Translations under genes and position numbers: made by a program
Assembly: GCF_021130785.1 (NCBI RefSeq)
Contig: NC_060207.1
Location: 6,461,001 to 6,525,000, forward strand
Direction of reading: 5' to 3'
From: Homalodisca vitripennis
Taxonomy: Eukaryota; Arthropoda; Insecta; Hemiptera; Cicadellidae
Length of the DNA stretch: 64,000 bases
The notes under the pieces: model-generated
Seen by the model: the letters and a program-made list of their open reading frames with translations, nothing else
What the model was told of the DNA's origin: nothing
Databases searched by the model: none
Part shown: one piece after another, positions 24,773-37,290 of the stretch
Position numbering within the stretch: position 1 is the first letter of the stretch
How the letters are laid out: every line of letters starts with the position of its first letter

Positions 24773-27700
24773 CATGTCTCAGGACAAATTGATATTGACA
24801 GGGCTCTTACCTTATATCTGCATCATTTTTCACAATTTGGTAAATTGATTGATAGCAGCAAACATCACGCGGAGTTTCATTCCTTTTAAATGACTCGTTG
24901 GTTCTAAGTCATGGCTCAGTGTAAACTGATATTGACATGGTTCTTATATTTCCATAATTTTTTCACGATTTAGTAAATTGTTAAATAGCAGTAAACATCA
25001 AGCGGGTTCTCTTTCTTTTAAAGTAACTCGTTGATTCTGTGTCATGGCTCAGTGTAAACTGATTAAGAGGTTTCTTGTCTTATATCTGCATCACTTATCA
25101 CAATTGGATAAATTGATTGATAGCAGAAAACATCAAGCAGAGTCTCGTTCTTTTAAAGTAACTCGTTGATTCTGTGTCATGGCTCAGTGTAAACAGATTA
25201 AGAGGTTTCTTGTCTTATATCTGCATCACTTATCACAATTGGATAAATTGATTGATAGCAGAAAACATCAAGCAGAGTCTCGTTCTTTTAAAATGACTCG
25301 TTGATTCTGTGTCTGGCTCAGTGTAAACAGATTAAGAGGTTTCTTGTCTTATATCTGCATCACTTATCACAATTGGATAAATTGATTGATAGCAGAAAAC
25401 ATCAAGCAGAGTCTCGTTCTTTTAAAGTAACTCGTTGATTCTGTGTCATGGCTCAGTGTAAACAGATTAAGAGGTTTCTTGTCTTATATCTGCATCACTT
25501 ATCACAATTGGATAAATTGATTGATAGCAGAAAACATCAAGCAGAGTCTCGTTCTTTTAAAGTAACTCGTTGATTCTGTGTCATGGCTCAGTGTAAACAG
25601 ATTAAGAGGTTTCTTGTCTTATATCTGCATCACTTATCACAATTGGATAAATTGATTGATAGCAGAAAACATCAAGCAGAGTCTCGTTCTTTTAAAATGA
25701 CTCGTTGATTCTGTGTTCTGGCTCAGTGTAAACAGATTAAGAGGTTTCTTGTCTTATATCTGCATCACTTATCACAATTGGATAAATTGATTGATAGCAG
25801 AAAACATCAAGCAGAGTCTCGTTCTTTTAAAATGACTCGTTGATTCTGTGTTCTGGCTCAGTGTAAAACAGATTAAGAGGTTTCTTGTCTTATATCTGCA
25901 TCACTTATCACAATTGGATAAATTGATTGATAGCAGAAAACATCAAGCAGAGTCTCGTTCTTTTTAAAGTAACTCGTTGATTCTGTGTCATGGCTCAGTG
26001 TAAACAGATTAAGAGGTTTCTTGTCTTATATCTGCATCACTTATCACAATTGGATAAATTGATTGATAGCAGAAAACATCAAGCAGAGTCTCGTTCTTTT
26101 AAAATGACTCGTTGATTCTGTGTTCTGGCTCAGTGTAAACAGATTAAGAGGTTTCTTGTCTTATATCTGCATCACTTATCACAATTGGATAAATTGATTG
26201 ATAGCAGAAAACATCAAGCAGAGTCTCGTTCTTTTAAAGTAACTCGTTGATTCTGTGTCATGGCTCAGTGTAAACAGATTAAGAGGTTTCTTGTCTTATA
26301 TCTGCATCACTTATCACAATTGGATAAATTGATTGATAGCAGAAAACATCAAGCAGAGTCTCGTTCTTTTAAAGTAACTCGCTGATTCTGTGTCATGGCT
26401 CAGTGTAAACAGATTAAGAGGTTTCTTGTCTTATATCTGCATCACTTATCACAATTGGATAAATTGATTGATAGCAGAAAACATCAAGCAGAGTCTCGTT
26501 CTTTTAAAGTAACTCGCTGATTCTGTGTCATGGCTCAGTGTAAACAGATTAAGAGGTTTCTTGTCTTATATCTGCATCACTTATCACAATTGGGTAAATT
26601 GATTGATAGCTGAAAACATCAAGCAGAGTCTCGTTCTTTTAAAATGACTCGTTGATTCTGTGTTCTGGCTCAGTGTAAACAGATTAAGAGGTTTCTTGTC
26701 TTATATCTGCATCACTTATCACAATTGGGTAAATTGATTGATAGCAGAAAACATCAAGCAGAGTCTCGTTCTTTTAAAATGACTCGTTGATTCTGTGTTC
26801 TGGCTCAGTGTAAACAGATTAAGAGGTTTCTTGTCTTATATCTGCATCACCTATCACAATTGGATAAATTGATTGATAGCAGAAAACATCAAGCAGAGTC
26901 TCGTTCTTTTAAAGTAACTCGCTGATTCTGTGTCATGGCTCAGTGTAAACTGATTAAGAGGTTTCTTCTCTTATATCTGCATCACTTATCACAATTGGAT
27001 AAATTGATTGATAGCAGAAAACATCAAGCAGAGTCTCGTTCTTTTAAAGTAACTCGTTGATTCTGTGTCATGGCTCAGTGTAAACAGATTAAGAGGTTTC
27101 TTCTCTTATATCTGCATCACTTATCACAATTGGGTAAATTGATTGATAGCAGAAAACATCAAGCAGAGTCTCGTTCTTTTAAAGTAACTCGTTGATTCTG
27201 TGTCATGGCTCAGTGTAAACAGATTAAGAGGTTTCTTGTCTTATATCTGCATCACTTATCACAATTGGGTAAATTGATTGATAGCAGAAAACATCAAGCA
27301 GAGTCTCGTTCTTTTAAAGTAACTCGTTGATTCTGTGTCATGGCTCAGTGTAAACAGATTAAGAGGTTTCTTGTCTTATATCTGCATCACTTATCACAAT
27401 TGGGTAAATTGATTGATAGCAGAAAACATCAAGCAGAGTCTCGTTCTTTTAAAGTAACTCGTTGATTCTGTGTCATGGCTCAGTGTAAACAGATTAAGAG
27501 GTTTCTTGTCTTATATCTGCATCACTTATCACAATTGGGTAAATTGATTGATAGCAGAAAACATCAAGCAGAGTCTCGTTCTTTTAAAGTAACTCGTTGA
27601 TTCTGTGTCATGGCTCAGTGTAAACAGATTAAGAGGTTTCTTGTCTTATATCTGCATCACTTATCACAATTGGGTAAATTGATTGATAGCAGAAAACATC

Positions 27701-30348
27701 AAGCAGAGTCTCGTTCTTTTAAAGTAACTCGTTGATTCTGTGTTCTGGCTCAGTGTAAACAGATTAAGAGGTTTCTTGTCTTATATCTGCATCACTTATC
27801 ACAATTGGGTAAATTGATTGATAGCAGAAAACATCAAGCAGAGTCTCGTTCTTTTAAAGTAACTCGTTGATTCTGTGTCATGGCTCAGTGTAAACAGATT
27901 AAGAGGTTTCTTGTCTTATATCTGCATCACTTATCACAATTGGATAAATTGATTGATAGCAGAAAACATCAAGCAGAGTCTCGTTCTTTTAAAATGACTC
28001 GTTGATTCTGTGTTCTGGCTCAGTGTAAACAGATTAAGAGGTTTCTTGTCTTATATCTGCATCACTTATCACAATTGGATAAATTGATTGATAGCAGAAA
28101 ACATCAAGCAGAGTCTCGTTCTTTTAAAGTAACTCGTTGATTCTGTGTCATGGCTCAGTGTAAACAGATTAAGAGGTTTCTTGTCTTATATCTGCATCAC
28201 TTATCACAATTGGATAAATTGATTGATAGCAGAAAACATCAAGCAGAGTCTCGTTCTTTTAAAGTAACTCGCTGATTCTGTGTCATGGCTCAGTGTAAAC
28301 AGATTAAGAGGTTTCTTGTCTTATATCTGCATCACTTATCACAATTGGATAAATTGATTGATAGCAGAAAACATCAAGCAGAGTCTCGTTCTTTTAAAGT
28401 AACTCGCTGATTCTGTGTCATGGCTCAGTGTAAACAGATTAAGAGGTTTCTTGCTTAGTCTTATATCTGCATCACTTATCACAATTGGGTAAATTGATTG
28501 ATAGCTGAAAAACATCAAGCAGAGTCTCGTTCTTTTAAAATTGACTCGTTGATTCTGTGTTCTGGCTCAGTGTAAACAGATTAAGAGGTTTCTTGTTCTT
28601 ATATCTGCATCACTTATCACAATTGGGTAAATTGATTGATAGCAGAAAACATCAAGCAGAGTCTCGTTCTTTTAAAATGACTCGTTGATTCTGTGTTCTG
28701 GCTCAGTGTAAACAGATTAAGAGGTTTCTTGTCTTATATCTGCATCACCTATCACAATTGGATAAATTGATTGATAGCAGAAAACATCAAGCAGAGTCTC
28801 GTTCTTTTAAAGTAACTCGCTGATTCTGTGTCATGGCTCAGTGTAAACTGATTAAGAGGTTTCTTCTCTTATATCTGCATCACTTATCACAATTGGATAA
28901 ATTGATTGATAGCAGAAAACATCAAGCAGAGTCTCGTTCTTTTAAAGTAACTCGTTGATTCTGTGTCATGGCTCAGTGTAAACAGATTAAGAGGTTTCTT
29001 CTCTTATATCTGCATCACTTATCACAATTGGGTAAATTGATTGATAGCAGAAAACATCAAAGCAGAGTCTCGTTCTTTTAAAGTAACTCGTTGATTCTGT
29101 GTCATGGCTCAGTGTAAACAGATTAAGAGGTTTCTTGTCTTATATCTGCATCACTTATCACAATTGGGTAAATTGATTGATAGCAGAAAACATCAAGCAG
29201 AGTCTCGTTCTTTTAAAGTAACTCGTTGATTCTGTGTCATGGCTCAGTGTAAACAGATTAAGAGGTTTCTGTCTTATATCTGCATCACTTATCACAATTG
29301 GGTAAATTGATTGATAGCAAGAAAACATCAAGCAGAGTCTCGTTCTTTTAAAGTAACTCGTTGATTCTGTGTCATGGCTCAGTGTAAACAGATTAAGAGG
29401 TTTTCTTGTCTTATATCTGCATCACTTATCACAATTGGGTAAATTGATTGATAGCAGAAAACATCAAGCAGAGTCTCGTTCTTTTAAAGTAACTCGTTGA
29501 TTCTGTGTCATGGCTCAGTGTAAAACAGATTAAGAGGTTTCTTGTCTTATATCTGCATCACTTATCACAATTGGGTAAATTGATTGATAGCAGAAAACAT
29601 CAAGCAGAGTCTCGTTCTTTTAAAGTAACTCGTTGATTTCTGTGTTCTGGCTCAGTGTAAAAACAGATTAAGAGGTTTCTTGTCTTATATCTGCATCACT
29701 TATCACAATTGGGTAAATTGATTGATAGCAGAAAACATTCAAGCAGAGTCTCGTTCTTTTTAAAGTAACTCGTTGATTCTGTGTCATGGCTCAGTGTAAA
29801 CAGATTAAGAGGTTTCTTGTCTTATATCTGCATCACTTATCACAATTGGGGTAAATTGATTGATAGCAGAAAACATCAAGCAGAGTCTCGTTCTTTTAAA
29901 GTAACTCGTTGATTCTGTGTCATGGCTCAGTGTAAACAGATTAAGAAGGTTTCTTGTCTTATATCTGCATCACTTATCACAATTGGATAAATTGATTGAT
30001 AGCAGAAAAACATCAAGCAGAGTCTCGTTCTTTTAAAGTAACTCGTTGATTTCTGTGTTCTGGGCTCAGTGTAAACAGATTAAGAGGTTTCTTGTCTTAT
30101 ATCTGCATCACTTATTCACATTGGGTAAATTGATTGGATAGCAGAAAACATCAAGCAGAGTCTCGTTCTTTTTAAAATGACTCGTTGATTCTGTGTTCTG
30201 GCTCAGTGTAAAACAGATTAAGAGGTTTCTTGTCTTATATCTGCATCACTTATCACAATTGGGTAAAATTGATTGATAGCAGAAAACATCAAGCAGAGTC
30301 TCGTTCTTTTAAAATGACTCGTTGATTCTGTGTTCTGGCTCAGTGTAA
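24773..30348 (+). repeat. 135-bp satellite array (~41 copies) with higher-order structure
   Basis: The period is 135 bases (TTGATTCTGT at 25031, 25166 and 25301). The unit contains GGCTCAGTGTAAACAGATTA, TCTGCATCACTTATCACAAT and AAACATCAAGCAGAGTCTCG. The first three or so copies are clearly diverged, the interior is nearly identical, and the array ends sharply at CAGTGTAA (30348). Two monomer variants (TGTGTCATGGC and TGTGTTCTGGC) alternate irregularly. Rarer markers recur ~1.9 kb apart: ATAGCTGAAA at about 26607 and 28502, CACCTATCAC at about 26848 and 28746, and TTTCTTCTCTT near 26960 and 28860. This fits a duplication of about 14 monomers. Stops occur in the unit, so it is not coding. Confidence 0.97.
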
Positions 30349-31605
30349 CTTGTTTCACTATATCTAGCCAACATAAGATGAGGTACATATTTTAAAATGT
30401 ACTTTGTTATATAAACAATATTCCTTAGTATCCTGTAAATTAAGAATAAAGGAATGTAATATTTGTAATTTTTTAATTTTTTCACGTGCACTAAAAAGAT
30501 CTTTTTACAATCGTATTGATACCTGTCCCTAAGGTTAAGTTATGGTCCTAAATTCGCTTTTTAACAATGTTTTCTGTGCTTTAGCTTGGGGGGGAGGGTT
30601 ATAACCCTTGATAGGAAAGGTCTTATACACTTGAAACCTAGTACATAGGTTTCTCTTAGTTGAAGAAAGATCTATACTGATTTTTGGGTCAAAAGGCAGT
30701 AAAGTTACAGGCAAAAAGTTATATTTACTTCGATAAAGGAATGTTGTAGGGTTAATATAAACTCCCGATATCATCTCGTGCCTAGCACACGTACTTGGTA
30801 GTCGTTTAACCTCTAGCGGAAAGTACTTAGACTTCCTAGAATCAGCTTTCGTCCTGCAGAAAATAAGGCAATAATAAATTCTAAACCCGACTTCAGCTAA
30901 GAATATGTTTAACAGTTTCACTGCGTTTTCGAGTTTGAGTTATTATCTCCCACGGGCATAATATTGTGATCCTTCCCACCTCCCCCAGTACAAGAGGCCT
31001 CGGCTTTATCAGGAACGGTTCGGGCTATTCCACTTATCTTGGCCTGAGGCGCTCCATGGGATCTTCGTTTGGAACAAATACAAGGTTGTGTTTAAAGTAA
31101 CATCTGTGTAAACATTCTTAGAAATACACATTGAAACTGATCCTATTTCATATTGTAAATGCGAAAGTTTCTTCTGAATGATATTTGGACATTAGGAGTT
31201 TTGGGTATATGAATATCTGATAGTTAATTCACAAAGTATAAAGACAGATTTAAAAGAAACATCATATATGTGCCTTGCATTTAAGAATAAATTATAGACA
31301 TATATTTTTTAATACTTATTATAAAGCCTTATTTCTGAATTGGATATTTTCTTGAACAAAGTCATCTGTTGTAGAATAATGCTAATAGTTATGACAGCAG
31401 TATTGACATGGATGGTAACAGTGGTGAATTCATACCGTGTAGTGTATTTTAGATACTGTAAAACAGTTTCTTTTTACATTGTGGGACGGCATATTTACGT
31501 TAGCTGAAGGAACAAAACCGAAGGGACTGGGGGCTTATACGATTCAACAAACCATTTCCTGTGAGACTACAATGTGTGTAAAAATAAGCTTAGTGAGTCC
31601 TGCAT
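30349..31605. other. non-coding stretch, nothing recognised
   Basis: The largest open frame is 128 codons on the minus strand (30535-30921). It has no domain, signal peptide or repeat that I can name and is probably chance, although this is one of the less AT-rich parts. No element ends are seen. Confidence 0.45.
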
Positions 31606-31775
31606 GGAACCACAGAGCAACACACAGACACACGGAACCACAGAGCAACACACATACACACGGAACCACAGAGCAACACACAGACACACGGAACCACAGA
31701 GCAACACACAGACACACGGAACCACAGAGCAACACACAGACACACGGAACCACAGAGCAACACACAGACACACGG
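31606..31775 (+). repeat. 28-bp minisatellite (6 copies)
   Basis: Six copies of GGAACCACAGAGCAACACAC plus AGACACAC, starting at 31606 and 31634 and continuing at 28-base steps. Because 28 is not a multiple of three, all frames on both strands cycle through the repeat and stay open. That explains the overlapping open frames of 70-107 codons here. Confidence 0.97.
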
Positions 31776-34700
31776 GCAAGTTTTGATTGCAGAAACCATT
31801 GACGGGACTGTGGATCCGTTTTTCACAGAAGAGTTAAACAGTAGCCTATTATAGGCATATACCAATTTACATAAATTTGTTGCATAACTCATATATAACA
31901 GAGTTATAATATATATCTCTTACAAGAACACAAAAAATATTTTATAGGGAACAGGGAATTGAAAGTTTTAGCACATACTGTTTTTGTTACTGTCAGATTT
32001 ACAAATATTCATGCCTTTGGAGAAGTAAACCGAGGATACAAGCAAAGAAAGTGCTTCATTTATGGAAATTAATATTCTTAAAACCTATAGCACATCAGGA
32101 CGACTTGCTGCAATGCAACCTTAGAGATCAGAGGGGCGTAGCCGAGAGGGATTTTCGATATTAAGAATAGCTTGTAAAAACCAGAGAACCTAGGAATGTT
32201 CCTTGGAAATTGTGGGTAAATCCGATTCACTAATTTTTACATGATTGAGTAACACACACAGGAACTCACAGACAGACACTGTCAGATTTATATATAGTAT
32301 TATAGATTTTAAGCATTTTTAATCTTGCGTATTTCCTTAAATAATAGTAATGCAAATTTCCAAATTGAAGGTAATAATATAATGAAGAAATAATATGGCC
32401 AGAAACGTAACCAACAAGCAAGATACCTGTATTTCATCCTTGTATAAATCTGTACTAAATATTGGAATGAATTAGAGTTTTAAAAAGTAACTTCCAAATT
32501 GTTACCTATCAGATAGCGTACGCTTCCCTGATTTCACTGGAACTTCTATGATGTAAAATTAAATTAATCCGTTACTAATATTTCATTTTTACGGCTTAAA
32601 GAATAACCATCAATCTTTTGTGTGGTATTATTATTTATCGATTTAAAATTTTTTAAATAATGTCTAAACTTGAAAATTTCCACAAGCATGCATTTATATA
32701 ATTGGTTATGTTGTGATTTTATAGGAAACGTTTATCATCCAAACTAAAGTTGGAATTTACAATGTGTCCTTGCCTTGTAGATTAAAATATCTGTCTCGAG
32801 TTTGAATAATGAATATTTCTGTAGTAGTCACCCAGCTATATTAAGATTCCACAGCAAAGCTGTTTATGCATGGTGTGCTTCTCACCTGAGGCTGTGCAGA
32901 TTTAAAGTCACTTGTCTTGCGTTAAGCTGCATGGTATTATGCTGTCTCACGCGCGATATCTTGCTGTCTCACGCGCGATACCGTGCTGTCTCACGGGTCG
33001 TGAGTCAGCAGCAACCCCAACGGTGCGGCGAGGCGGCTTAAAATTCCTCACAAAGCAACTTGTCATTCATTAAACTAGTAAATAAAAAACTATAAGGAGG
33101 GATATACAACTTGTATAGGATTGTTATTTTATCATAATACATATAAGACCTCTAGGTATTTATCACTTTCAATTGAGTTTTCGTACTAAAAATCGTGTCA
33201 CAAAACATCATACTAAAATATAAACATTTTTAAAATACTTGCAGTATATGTAAGGGGTATATGTAGTGGTAAGGGCACATTAAAGTAATTTTCATACCAT
33301 TCGAAAAACGAGCATTAAAGGAATTAGTGAAGTAATCTTTCGCTCTTTGCTTGAAGCTCCTTCTACTTACTTCACCTGGTATGTACAACATGTGTTGAAG
33401 CCATGGAAGCCTGTGAGTTGCCATGGTATTTTGTTTGTGATTTCCCTTCCTTTGGTGCTGGATCAAGGTACATACTTGATATTTTGACGCAACACTTTTC
33501 TGGCTGTAACTCTTTCATCTCTATATTTTGCAAAGCCTATATAAAAATTGTTGCTGTAAAAGATAATTTTAAAATGTACATGAAAATCTTACAGACCACG
33601 TTTTAATACGGCAAGTAGAGTGAAGGCACGATTCGTCAAAACAGAGATCCTTATTTTTTGGATATAACGAAGGAAACGTTTTAAATTCTATGACTCTTTA
33701 CCATTCGTCGTTGAATGAACTCTAGGTTTCAAGTTTATTGGGGCTATGTATAAAACGCTATGCACATTTTCTTTGCGAAAATTTAAATAAATTTCAAAGT
33801 AATTAAATTTAAAATGTGTTCAAAAGTATACACAATTAAGATTTGTAATACAAAAAGATTATTATGAATAGTGTTATTTTCTACCGCCAGTTCTGGATGT
33901 TGTTTCTCCTATTTTATATTGATTCAAGATGTATTTGACTTGAAATGTAAGCAAATTGCTGGTTTTGATTTATTTCATGTGACTTGATAATTCTTGTTTT
34001 ATTTTTTAATAAAATATTCTCATGTCCTAAACATTCATAGGAAGTAGTAAATTTCAGTTTATATAATTTTAGTTATACACCAACAAGCTCCGAAATAATA
34101 TGATTATTATGAAACGTAACACATATGATTCTTTAGTTTTAGTCTGTTATTTCTCAGAACTAGCCTTGACTTCTGCAGTTGTCTAGATACTCCGCAAAAT
34201 AATGACTATGTACTTAATATTTTATTTATTTTACGTATTTTTTATTAAATAATTATGAACTTATCAGCCTTATAAATGTAGATAATTAAATGTAAAATAA
34301 ACGATTTAAACCCTTAAATATATTTTTTATGATTTATATGCTTTAGAAAATAAAAAGTTATAAAAGTTATAAAAGCGATAATGTAAAGTTTTCACGCTAA
34401 TAGTAAAATTTCAACGCAAAAACGCGTTGATGGTGTTGTAAAAAGGCAACCAGAAAGTGATCCATCTCCTCCAGGCAGTCTGTGGTCTGACCCTCAGATT
34501 CACGCCACACTCTCTTATATGAGTTTCCAAATTTACTTCATCATTGTCAGTCGGGCCAACTTTTCAACTCACTTTACACACATGAATACGAAAGTAGTTC
34601 CGGCCACCGCCATTTCTATTCATAACTTTCCGTCTTATTGCATCCCCATATATCTTCTTCAGGCACCTCGTGTACGCGATTACCTAGCACACGTTAATGT

Positions 34701-35177
34701 TAACGTTACAACTTCACAGAATAATAAATTACAAGAGACATTAATAATAATAGAAAATGTTTATTATAAATAAATAAAGATAATAATCTTTACGATTGTA
34801 CGATAATATAAACAATAATATAAACAAAGTTGTAGAAATATAGACAATCTTAAAAAAAAGAAATTGAAAGCATCATTGTACTCTTTTCTGTTGGAAGTAT
34901 CAGAATTATTGTCTACATATAGAAGATATTAGTTGTTTACGTATAAAATCTTTCTCACCATACATTCCCATATGATGCATTCAGATTATTTGCATTGAAT
35001 TGGATTTTAAATTAGTGTTTAAATAATGAAATTCTTTTCGCCAAGTCACTATAAGATTATACAGTATTGTATGTGTTGGGATAGCTATGCTACATAGTTT
35101 AATATTTTACGTGTTTGAATCTCTTATTGGATGTTTTGAGTTTGTTTAAAAATTTATTTATTATGCTATTTTATCGT
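31776..35177. other. mostly AT-rich non-coding stretch
   Basis: No gene is recognised apart from a short 22-bp repeat at 32940-33003. Frames at 32802-33041, 33230-33466 and 34519-34773 have no recognisable domain. Confidence 0.5.
32940..33003 (+). repeat. 22-bp tandem repeat (3 copies)
   Basis: TGCTGTCTCACGCGCGATA occurs at 32940 and 32962, and a third copy with CACGGGTCG follows at 32984, each 22 bases apart. The GCGCGATATC core is CpG-rich and near-palindromic. Confidence 0.85.
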
Positions 35178-35440
35178 CGCCACCATGGTTACCCATAAGA
35201 CCAGCCTAATAATATTCGCTAACACTCAACCCAGTCCGATGAAGTAATGTGCACCATCACCAAACACAGTACTCTGCTTAGAAATAAAGGTTCATGCCTA
35301 ATTTAAAGTCTGTAAATCAGTTCTTTTTTAGATATCGTGTGAATAGACAGCCATATAGATAGACAGACAGACAGACAGATAGGAAGTATTTTTACCGACC
35401 CGTGGGTTAGGGGCTTCGCTGAGGCTAAGCCAATTGAAAG
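35178..35440 (+). repeat. dispersed short repeat, near full-length copy
   Basis: Blocks in order: TTATCGTCGCCACCATGGTT; ATTCGCTAACACTCAACCC; GTAATGTGCACCATCACCAA; TAGAAATAAAGGTTCATGCC; GATATCGTG; a run of AGAC tetramers; and GGGGCTTCGCTGAGGCTAAG. The copies at 50047-50245 (same strand) and 40761-40990 and 42440-42675 (opposite strand) share this order. I take the family to be a SINE- or MITE-like element of 230-260 bp. Confidence 0.6.
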
Positions 35441-35569
35441 AAACAATTCAAATATCCGAAAACAGAGCTATGATGGGAATATCATGGTTTAAGAAATAAA
35501 ATATTTATTATGTCATCCGATGCAATGTCAATGGACACCACACAAGAGGTATATTCACCAATCAATGAT

Positions 35570-36240
35570 AAATGATCACAACGTGGTTCAGTGTAGTTTC
35601 CAACTCTGTGGAAGGTACCCTTCCTAGATATCGACGCCTGCAAGTCACCTGTGGAGGATCATTGTCCCATGAGGGTGCTTCTGGCTGGGCAGTTCTTGGC
35701 GTCGACCTATACTGGGCACAGCAAAAACCGAAGTCACTTTATCTGAGCGATCCCATAAATGTCTAACAGTGGATCGTCCCTAACAGAAAATATCGAGATA
35801 CAAGGGTGAAAGGGTGAATAGACAGATCTTTGTCAGAGTTAAAATCTGTTGTTTGCCTAAACATGAAAGAGTGCAGTTCTCTGCCAGTTTTGATAGGATG
35901 ATGCTGTAGCTAAGCTCTCCCTCCACCAAGGTGACATGACTGACATATAAAATTCGCTGTCCCTTACCACCAACTTTACACATTCTGAAAATCTTATCTT
36001 TCCAGAAGCAATGAGGGGTTTCCACACTCCCTTTCGTCCGTTCCAATTTATACATCACCATTGCCGTTCTATGGCCGTACTAAGCATTCGCTCTGTTTTG
36101 GTATTAATCCAGTCAACAGAAGATTTTCCAGCTATGTAAAGCACCACTTTGAGTATTAAACTTCTTGCGTCAAAGTGACGTTTACTGACATCGCTCACTA
36201 TGCCGGCACGTTTTTGATATGTTTTGAACCAAAATACAGT
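35570..36240. other. GC-richer stretch with coding-like look, unidentified
   Basis: Base composition is more balanced than in the surroundings. A 93-codon minus-strand frame (35780-36061) and a 64-codon plus-strand frame (35572-35766) are open. The minus-strand peptide has short hydrophobic and basic runs but no motif I can name. It could be a decayed transposon or exon remnant. I cannot assign it. Confidence 0.25.
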
Positions 36241-37000
36241 TTAGACTGAGATTCCTAACTTCTATCTCAACTCTCTTCCTTTCTAATTCATGTTTGCACC
36301 TCATGCAACGACTGTCCATTTTTTATTCATAAAAGAATTCAGCAATTTCCAGTTAAGGTGATCCCTTTAAGGTTTAGGTTGCTTCGAAGTCAATGTCATA
36401 CATGAAACAAAATCGACCGAACGTTTACAAACCAATGCGTCCTACAAGCTCAATTAACTGACACGATATATTCACTAACTGTATACATTCTTATGGTTCA
36501 TCTTTGGACTTTTCCTTGACTACCTCCACACTTAATAATGTACACATTTATACGATACTTAGTTGATACATGGTTACCCACGTACTCTTATAAGCGCAAA
36601 ATTAAAAGTGAAAATAAGCTTGGCTGTGAGCAAAGCTTAGGTCAACTAACTTCACAGGCCCAAAAACCTTTTTTACATCAACAAATTTGAAGAACTAGGG
36701 TATATATGTAAGTATCAAATAACTTTGCACTATTAAACAAAATCCCTGTGAGTTAAACAAAATAGAAGTCCATCACCCTAAGAAACCAGCCTATGATTCA
36801 ACGCCTTCATCAGTGTTCTTTTAAACGTTCGGCTGGCCAATACTCACTCATCTTTTTTGCAATAAAAAAAGACGTACCTCATGGAAAAGGCTTGCTAAGA
36901 AACAAAATATTGGAAAATCGTGTTTTTAGTTACGATTTTATAAAAGTTAATTAAATTAAATTTTAGTCTGACATTACCTAGCAAGTGACAGTGGATGGTC
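36241..37000. other. non-coding stretch, nothing recognised
   Basis: Mixed AT-rich sequence with no open frame over 60 codons and no repeat that I can pair with another place in the window. Confidence 0.45.
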
Positions 37001-37290
37001 CAAATATTCGCACACATTCATGGCACATCCTCTACGTCAAACACACACAGCATTATTTGAGCGTGACAGATATCAATATTTGCGTGATAATAGGGCAGTG
37101 ATGTGACAATGAGCGGGCGGCTCGAGTATTAATCAAGCTTAACTGCCTGTATTTTGACACAGTTCAGCGATTCATCATCAGCATCTGGACATCGCAATAT
37201 CAATGTGGACATCGCCCGCCCGCCGCGCCATGACGCACAGCCCCACCGGGTGCTAATTTCTGTTGATTTCCTTCATTGTAAGGACCCCTA
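37000..37290. promoter_or_regulatory. GC-rich island, enhancer-like candidate
   Basis: This holds GAGCGGGCGGCTCG near 37111, ATTAATCAAGCTTAA near 37129 (a TAAT/ATCAA-type homeodomain core) and CATCGCCCGCCCGCCGCGCC near 37211. The block GACATCGCAATATCAATG is followed by a second GGACATCGC. No open frame of useful length crosses it. Such a mix of GC-rich boxes and homeodomain-like cores in AT-rich DNA resembles conserved non-coding elements near developmental genes. This is inference only. Confidence 0.25.

Noticed and set aside
24773..30348. CRISPR-like regular repeat array
   Set aside because: The whole 135-bp unit repeats with no unique spacers; it is a eukaryotic satellite.
30535..30921. 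128-codon minus-strand open frame
   Set aside because: No start context, domain or neighbour supports it, and the region shows no other coding signal.
31479..31892. Five overlapping open frames on both strands
   Set aside because: The 28-bp repeat has no stops in the frames it cycles through, so these frames arise automatically; they have no domain.
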